NCBI GenBank assembly: GCA_018241335.1
Contig: JAFEEA010000017.1
Span: 1-36,675, forward strand
Source: Pseudomonadota bacterium
GTDB taxonomy: Bacteria > Pseudomonadota > Alphaproteobacteria > Caulobacterales > Caulobacteraceae
Direction: 5' to 3'
Length of the DNA stretch: 36,675 nt
Shown: piece after piece, positions 32,784-36,675 of the stretch
How the letters are laid out: each line of letters opens with the position of its first letter
Position numbering within the stretch: the first letter of the stretch is position 1
The notes under the pieces: generated by a model
The model's database searches: none
The model's input: only the letters and a program-made list of their open reading frames with translations
What the model was told of the DNA's origin: nothing
Program-made: the position numbers and the translations under genes

Positions 32784-34049
32784 ATGAGCGCACAGACCTC
32801 AAGCGCCCCCGACGTGATCATCGCCGGCGCCGGCATGGCCGGGGTCACCCTGGCCCTGGCCCTGGCCGACGGCGGGCTGAAGGCGGTGCTGGTCGACCCG
32901 CTGCCCTTCGACGCCCAGACGGCTCCCACCTTCGACGGCCGCGCCTCGGCGATCTCCTTCTCGGCCTTCCGCCAGTGGCGGGCCCTGGGCGCGGCCGAAC
33001 ACCTGGAGCCGCACGCCCAGCGGATCGAGCAGATCCTGGTCACCGACGCCAAGACCCCGGGCGCCGCTGCCGGTCCGCCGCTGCCCTTCGCCCTGCGCTT
33101 CGACGCCGCAGAGATCGCCGACCGCTGCGAGGGCGAGCCCCTGGGCTACCTGATCGAGAACCGCCACATCCGCGCCGGCCTCGCCGCCACCGCTCAGGCC
33201 AGGGGCATCGAGGTGCTGGCGCCGGTCAAGGTGACCGGGGTCGAGGCCGGGGTCGGCGCGGCCAAGGTCACCCTCTCCGATGGCCGGGTGCTGAGCGCGC
33301 CCCTGGTGGTCGGCTGCGAGGGCCGCAACTCCGTGGTCCGCCGCGCCGCCGGCATCGGCGTCATCGGCTGGGGCTACGGCCAGAGCGGGGTGGTCGCCAC
33401 CGTCGGCCTGGAGCGCGGCCACCAGGGCGTCGCCTACGAGCATTTCCTGCCCTCCGGCCCCTTCGCCATCCTGCCCTTGACCGGCGACCGCGCCAGCCTG
33501 GTGTGGACCGAGAGCGCCGCCCGGGGCGAGGCCCTGCGCGGCGCCTCGGACGAGGCCTTCCACGCCCACCTGATGCGCCGCTTCGGCGACTTCCTGGGCA
33601 AGGTCGAGGTGCTGGGCCCCCGCTTCGTCTACCCCCTGTCGCTGCAGCTCGCCGAGCGGTTCCACACCGAGCGCCTGGCCCTGGTGGGCGACGCCGCCCA
33701 CGGGGTGCACCCGATCGCCGGCCAGGGGCTCAACCTCGGCCTCAAGGACGCCGCGGCGATGGCGCAGGTGCTCAGCGAGGCGGTGCGCCTGGGCGAGGAC
33801 ATCGGCTCGGCCGCGGTGCTGGAACGCTACGCCCGCTGGCGGCGGGTCGACACCATCTCCAACGCGATCGCCTTCGACGCCTTCGTGCGCATCTTCTCCA
33901 ACGACAATCCCGCCCTGCGCCTGGCCCGCGGCGCCGGCATGGCCCTGGTCAACCGCATCGGCCCGGCCCGCCGCTTCTTCATGCAGGAAGCCGGCGGCGC
34001 CGTCGGCGACCTGCCCAAGCTGCTGCGCGGCGAGAGCCTGGCGGCGTAG
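32784..34049 (+). CDS. UbiH/UbiF-family FAD-dependent hydroxylase (ubiquinone synthesis)
   Basis: This is an aromatic-ring hydroxylase of 421 residues. The FAD loop is VIIAGAGMAG (11-20). The DG motif region is VVGCEGRNSVVRRAAG. The second FAD motif, LVGDAAHGVHPIAGQGLNLGL, is around Asp303. The ubiH/COQ6 signature HPIAGQGLNLG places it in ubiquinone biosynthesis, but the ring position it hydroxylates cannot be told. AGGAGG lies six bases before the ATG. It diverges from the TetR gene. Confidence 0.92.
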   Translation: MSAQTSSAPDVIIAGAGMAGVTLALALADGGLKAVLVDPLPFDAQTAPTFDGRASAISFSAFRQWRALGAAEHLEPHAQRIEQILVTDAKTPGAAAGPPLPFALRFDAAEIADRCEGEPLGYLIENRHIRAGLAATAQARGIEVLAPVKVTGVEAGVGAAKVTLSDGRVLSAPLVVGCEGRNSVVRRAAGIGVIGWGYGQSGVVATVGLERGHQGVAYEHFLPSGPFAILPLTGDRASLVWTESAARGEALRGASDEAFHAHLMRRFGDFLGKVEVLGPRFVYPLSLQLAERFHTERLALVGDAAHGVHPIAGQGLNLGLKDAAAMAQVLSEAVRLGEDIGSAAVLERYARWRRVDTISNAIAFDAFVRIFSNDNPALRLARGAGMALVNRIGPARRFFMQEAGGAVGDLPKLLRGESLAA

Positions 34050-34090
34050 CGATCTCGATTTAGGGGGCGCAAGGCCGCCAGCGCCGAACC

Positions 34091-34939
34091 TCAGTCCCGC
34101 AGCAGGTCGTTGATCGAGGTCTTGGACCGCGTCTGGGCGTCCACCGTCTTGACGATCACGGCGCAGTAGAGCCCCGGGCCGACGCCGTGCGGGTCCGGCC
34201 GCGTGCCGGAGACCACCACCGAATAGGGCGGCACGTAGCCGCGATGGGTCTCGCCCGTCTTGCGGTCGATGATTGGGGTCGAGCCGTTGAGGTAGACGCC
34301 CATGGAGATCACCGCCCCCTCGCCGACGATCACCCCCTCGGCCACCTCGGAGCGGGCGCCGATGAAGCAGTCGTCCTCGATGATCGTCGGGTTGGCCTGC
34401 AGGGGCTCCAGCACCCCGCCGATGCCGACGCCGCCCGACAGGTGCACCCGCTTGCCGATCTGGGCGCAGGAGCCGACCGTGGTCCAGGTGTCGACCATGG
34501 TGCTTTCGTCCACATAGGCGCCGATGTTCACGAACGAGGGCATCAGCACCACGTTCCGGGCCACGAACGAGCCCTTGCGCACGATGGAGCCGGGCACGGC
34601 GCGGAAGCCCGCGGCCTCGAAGTCCTTGTCCTCCCAGCCCTCGAACTTGTTGGGGACCTTGTCCCACCACGGCCCGACCCCGCCTCCAAGCGACCCGGCG
34701 CGCATGACCGTGTTGGGATTGAGCCGGAAGCTCAGCAGGATGGCCTGCTTGGCCCACTGGTGGGTGGTCCAGGTCCCGTCGATCTTCTCGGCCACGCGCA
34801 GGCGCCCGGCGTCGATCAGGCGCAGGGTTTCCTCGACGGCGGTGCGCACGGGGCCCTTGGTGTCGACGCCCACGCCGTCGCGCGCGGCCCAGGCGGCCTC
34901 GATCTCGGTCTTAAGGTCGGCGGTGGTCAGCTCGGTCAT
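34091..34939 (-). CDS. dapD: 2,3,4,5-tetrahydropyridine-2,6-dicarboxylate N-succinyltransferase
   Basis: This enzyme adds a succinyl group in the lysine/diaminopimelate pathway. It has 282 residues from the ATG at 34939, with TAGGAAAT upstream. The N-terminal helical domain is followed by [12 protein letters not shown]. The left-handed beta-helix shows hexapeptide repeats such as [33 protein letters not shown] and [15 protein letters not shown]. The C-terminal [24 protein letters not shown] is typical. It is the last gene of argB-HAD-dapD. Confidence 0.97.
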   Translation of the reverse strand: MTELTTADLKTEIEAAWAARDGVGVDTKGPVRTAVEETLRLIDAGRLRVAEKIDGTWTTHQWAKQAILLSFRLNPNTVMRAGSLGGGVGPWWDKVPNKFEGWEDKDFEAAGFRAVPGSIVRKGSFVARNVVLMPSFVNIGAYVDESTMVDTWTTVGSCAQIGKRVHLSGGVGIGGVLEPLQANPTIIEDDCFIGARSEVAEGVIVGEGAVISMGVYLNGSTPIIDRKTGETHRGYVPPYSVVVSGTRPDPHGVGPGLYCAVIVKTVDAQTRSKTSINDLLRD

Positions 34940-34947
34940 GGGATTTC

Positions 34948-35619
34948 CTAGGGCAGGCGAGGGGCGACCCGGGCGGCGGCCAGGAACGGGGCCAGGCGCC
35001 AGGTGCGGTGGTGGACGAAGTCGGCGTCGCACGCGGCGGCGTGCGGCCCGACCAGGACAGTGGTCATGCCAAGCTCGGCCGCCGGCTTCAAGTTGCGTTC
35101 GGCGTCCTCGAAGAAGGCGGTCGTGGCAGGGTCGATGGCGTGGGCCGCCATGATCTTCTCGAACGCGGCCAGGGACGGCTTAGGCGCGAAGTCGGCCGAG
35201 CCGATGTGGAAGATGTCGTCGAACAGGCCCGACAAGCCCAGCCGCTCGGCCACCCGCCGGGCGTGGCCGCCGTCGGCGTTGGTGAAGATCAGCCGCCGGC
35301 CGGGCAGCCGCGCCAGGGCCAGCACCAGGTCCTCGTCCTGCGACAGCAGCTCCAGCGGCAGGTCCTCGAAGATGGCGTGGAACTCGGCCGGATCGACGCC
35401 GTGGTCCTTCACAAGTCCGGTCAGCGACAGGCCGTGCTCGGCGAGGTAGCGCTTCTGCAGGCGAAAGGCCTCGTCGGCCGGCAGGCCGGTGACGCGCATG
35501 ACATAGGCCCGGATGCGCTGGTCCACCTCCGCCGCCAGGCCGGAGTCCAGCGGATAGAGGGTGTTGTCCAGGTCGAACAGCCAGGTGTCGACGTGGGTCA
35601 GGTCGGGCGCGTCGACCAT
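34948..35619 (-). CDS. HAD-family pyrimidine 5'-nucleotidase-like hydrolase
   Basis: This is a phosphatase of 223 residues of the haloacid dehalogenase superfamily. Motif I is FDLDNTLYP with the nucleophile Asp16 and acid Asp18. Motif II is [10 protein letters not shown] with its threonine/serine region. The lysine of motif III is in [10 protein letters not shown], and [16 protein letters not shown] provides motif [11 protein letters not shown] with a small helical cap is characteristic of the SDT1/PPP5-like pyrimidine 5'-nucleotidase group. It is sandwiched between argB (10 bases upstream) and dapD (8 bases downstream), so it is probably one transcript; its link to those pathways is unknown. 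Confidence 0.92.
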   Translation of the reverse strand: MVDAPDLTHVDTWLFDLDNTLYPLDSGLAAEVDQRIRAYVMRVTGLPADEAFRLQKRYLAEHGLSLTGLVKDHGVDPAEFHAIFEDLPLELLSQDEDLVLALARLPGRRLIFTNADGGHARRVAERLGLSGLFDDIFHIGSADFAPKPSLAAFEKIMAAHAIDPATTAFFEDAERNLKPAAELGMTTVLVGPHAAACDADFVHHRTWRLAPFLAAARVAPRLP

Positions 35620-35629
35620 CGGCCCGCCC

Positions 35630-36544
35630 CTAGGCGCTGACCAGGGTGCCGGCGCCGTGTTCGGTGAAGAGCTCGACCAGCATGGCGTGGGGGCGGCGCC
35701 CGTCCAGGATGACCACGGCCTCGACCCCGGACTCCACGGCGGCGATGGCGGTCTCCAGCTTGGGGATCATGCCGCCGGTGGCGACGCCGTTGGCGATCGC
35801 GGCCTTGGCCTCGGCGACCTTGAGCTCGCGGATCAGCTCGCCCTTGGCGTCCAGCACCCCGGCCACGTCGGTCAGCAGCAGCATGCGCTTGGCCTTCAGC
35901 GCCCCGGCCAGGGCGCCGGCCACGGTGTCGGCGTTGATGTTGTAGGTCTCGCCCTCGGCCGAGACCCCGATCGGGGCCACCACGGGGATGTAGTCGTCGG
36001 TGGAGTTGATCAGGTCCTCGATCAGCTTGGGGTCCACCTTGGTGGGTTCGCCCACGAAGCCCAGGTCGACCACTTCCTCGATCTTGGAGTCCGGGTCCTT
36101 GCGGGTGCGGGTCGCCTTTTCCACGGTGATCAGCCGCGCGTCCTTGCCCGACAGCCCCACGCCGCGCACATCCGCCTCGGCGCCGGCCTGGGTGATCCAG
36201 GAGGCGATCTCCTTGTTGATGGCGCCGGAGAGGACCATCTCGGCCACCTCCATGGTCGGGGCGTCGGTGACGCGCAGGCCGTCGATGAACGTCGACTTGA
36301 CCCCGGCCTTCTCCAGCATGCGCGAGATCTGCGGCCCGCCGCCGTGGACGACCACCGGGTGCAGGCCCAGCAGCTTGAGCAGCACCGCGTCGGCCGCGAA
36401 CAGCTTGGCCAGGGCCTCCTCGCCCATGGCGTGGCCGCCGTACTTGATGACCACCGTCTCGCGGTCATAGCGCTGGATGTAGGGCAGGGCCTCGGCGAGG
36501 GTCCTGGCGGTGGCCCAGCCCTGTTCTTCGGTGGTGTCGGTCAA
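35630..36544 (-). CDS. argB: acetylglutamate kinase
   Basis: ArgB phosphorylates N-acetylglutamate in arginine synthesis. It has 304 residues. It begins [13 protein letters not shown], the lysine-glycine phosphate site (about 32-42), then [16 protein letters not shown] and [22 protein letters not shown], with the substrate region [31 protein letters not shown]. The N-terminal helix [17 protein letters not shown] resembles the arginine-sensitive hexameric form. The gene starts the argB-HAD-dapD run. Confidence 0.97.
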   Translation of the reverse strand: MTDTTEEQGWATARTLAEALPYIQRYDRETVVIKYGGHAMGEEALAKLFAADAVLLKLLGLHPVVVHGGGPQISRMLEKAGVKSTFIDGLRVTDAPTMEVAEMVLSGAINKEIASWITQAGAEADVRGVGLSGKDARLITVEKATRTRKDPDSKIEEVVDLGFVGEPTKVDPKLIEDLINSTDDYIPVVAPIGVSAEGETYNINADTVAGALAGALKAKRMLLLTDVAGVLDAKGELIRELKVAEAKAAIANGVATGGMIPKLETAIAAVESGVEAVVILDGRRPHAMLVELFTEHGAGTLVSA

Positions 36545-36622
36545 TCGGGCCTCCCGGTAAGGGGGCTTCCCTTAGCGAAGGGGGGTGGCCTTGTCATCCG
36601 TGACGGGGCGTCTGGGCCTGAA

Positions 36623-36675
36623 CCCCTCACCCTCCCACCGCTGCGCGGCGGGCCCCTCCCTCTCCCTCTGGGAGA
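36623..36675. repeat. intergenic multi-hairpin repeat, copy 3 (cut by window end)
   Basis: The bases CCCCTCACCCTCCC followed by CCGCTGCGCGG and GGGCCCCTCCCTCTCCCTCTGGGAGA match the left arm of the copy at 17788. It is thus in the same orientation as copy 2 and opposite to copy 1. It lies upstream of argB. The preceding GGCCTGAA is shared by the edge of all three copies. The right half is outside the window. Confidence 0.8.

Noticed and set aside
32799..34757. A 652-codon frame antisense to the UbiH-family gene and overlapping dapD
   Set aside because: Part of it is a frame-shifted reading of dapD and the rest is antisense shadow; both real genes are well supported.
8968..36675. The structured repeats as a CRISPR array
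   Set aside because: Copies are about 9 kb and 19 kb apart, palindromic over their full length, and without regularly spaced unique spacers or cas genes.
1..36675. tRNA, rRNA or riboswitch genes
   Set aside because: I looked for the conserved tRNA T-arm string and usual riboswitch cores upstream of biosynthetic genes and found none that I could support.

Overview
The window is a G+C-rich chromosomal segment from an alphaproteobacterium, most probably a member of the Caulobacterales (Caulobacter/Phenylobacterium type). The strongest reason is the order hemE - non-coding gap - ppsR(DUF299) - maf - aroE - coaE - dnaQ - secB. From memory this is the neighbourhood of the Caulobacter replication origin, which lies between hemE and the duf299 gene. 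The gap here (4791-5320) holds two perfect TTAA-N7-TTAA boxes of the CtrA type, several near-consensus DnaA boxes, an AT-rich patch and three GANTC (CcrM-type) sites. A ParB-type parS sequence, embedded in a perfect 30-bp palindrome, lies about 4.7 kb away at 359-388. Genes on both sides of the gap run away from it, as expected for a bidirectional origin.

Layout. 1-344: end of a quinone oxidoreductase gene. 359-388: parS palindrome. 446-4790 (minus strand): hemE-hemH-hemJ (late haem synthesis), then rho. 4791-5320: predicted origin. 5321-8966 (plus): ppsR-maf-aroE-coaE-dnaQ, nearly all with overlapping stop/start codons. 9128-12193: secB (minus) diverging from a Tim44-like gene, mltA and an Smr-domain gene (plus). 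12347-17235 (minus): nth, then a PfkB-family kinase and hisB-hisH-hisA-hisF-hisE. 17299-18868 (plus): a DUF2244 membrane protein and an AraC/methyltransferase DNA-repair fusion. 19107-20794: an unrecognised conserved-looking protein (minus) and a DUF899 protein (plus). 20804-22659 (minus): hslV-hslU protease. 22698-27300 (plus): a MoeB/ThiF-like enzyme, a small membrane-anchored unknown, a zinc alcohol dehydrogenase and a secreted S9 peptidase. 27318-28304 (minus): a 2-hydroxyacid dehydrogenase. 28388-31752 (plus): an SH3-type lipoprotein and fabA-fabB-fabI. 31954-34049: a TetR regulator (minus) diverging from a UbiH-family hydroxylase (plus). 34091-36544 (minus): argB - HAD nucleotidase - dapD.

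Most of the content is housekeeping: haem, histidine, shikimate, lysine/arginine and unsaturated fatty acid synthesis, DNA replication and repair, protein quality control. I found no phage, insertion sequence, CRISPR array, toxin system or tRNA/rRNA gene. The interesting material is non-coding. It comprises the origin and parS, a family of about 145-bp multi-hairpin intergenic repeats (two complete copies in opposite orientation, a third cut by the window end), two other composite palindromic elements, and several strong inverted repeats in divergent promoter regions.

All assignments come from reading the translated sequence and recalling family motifs; no searches were run. Start codons were chosen from overlap with the preceding gene, ribosome-binding sites and the usual family N-terminus.
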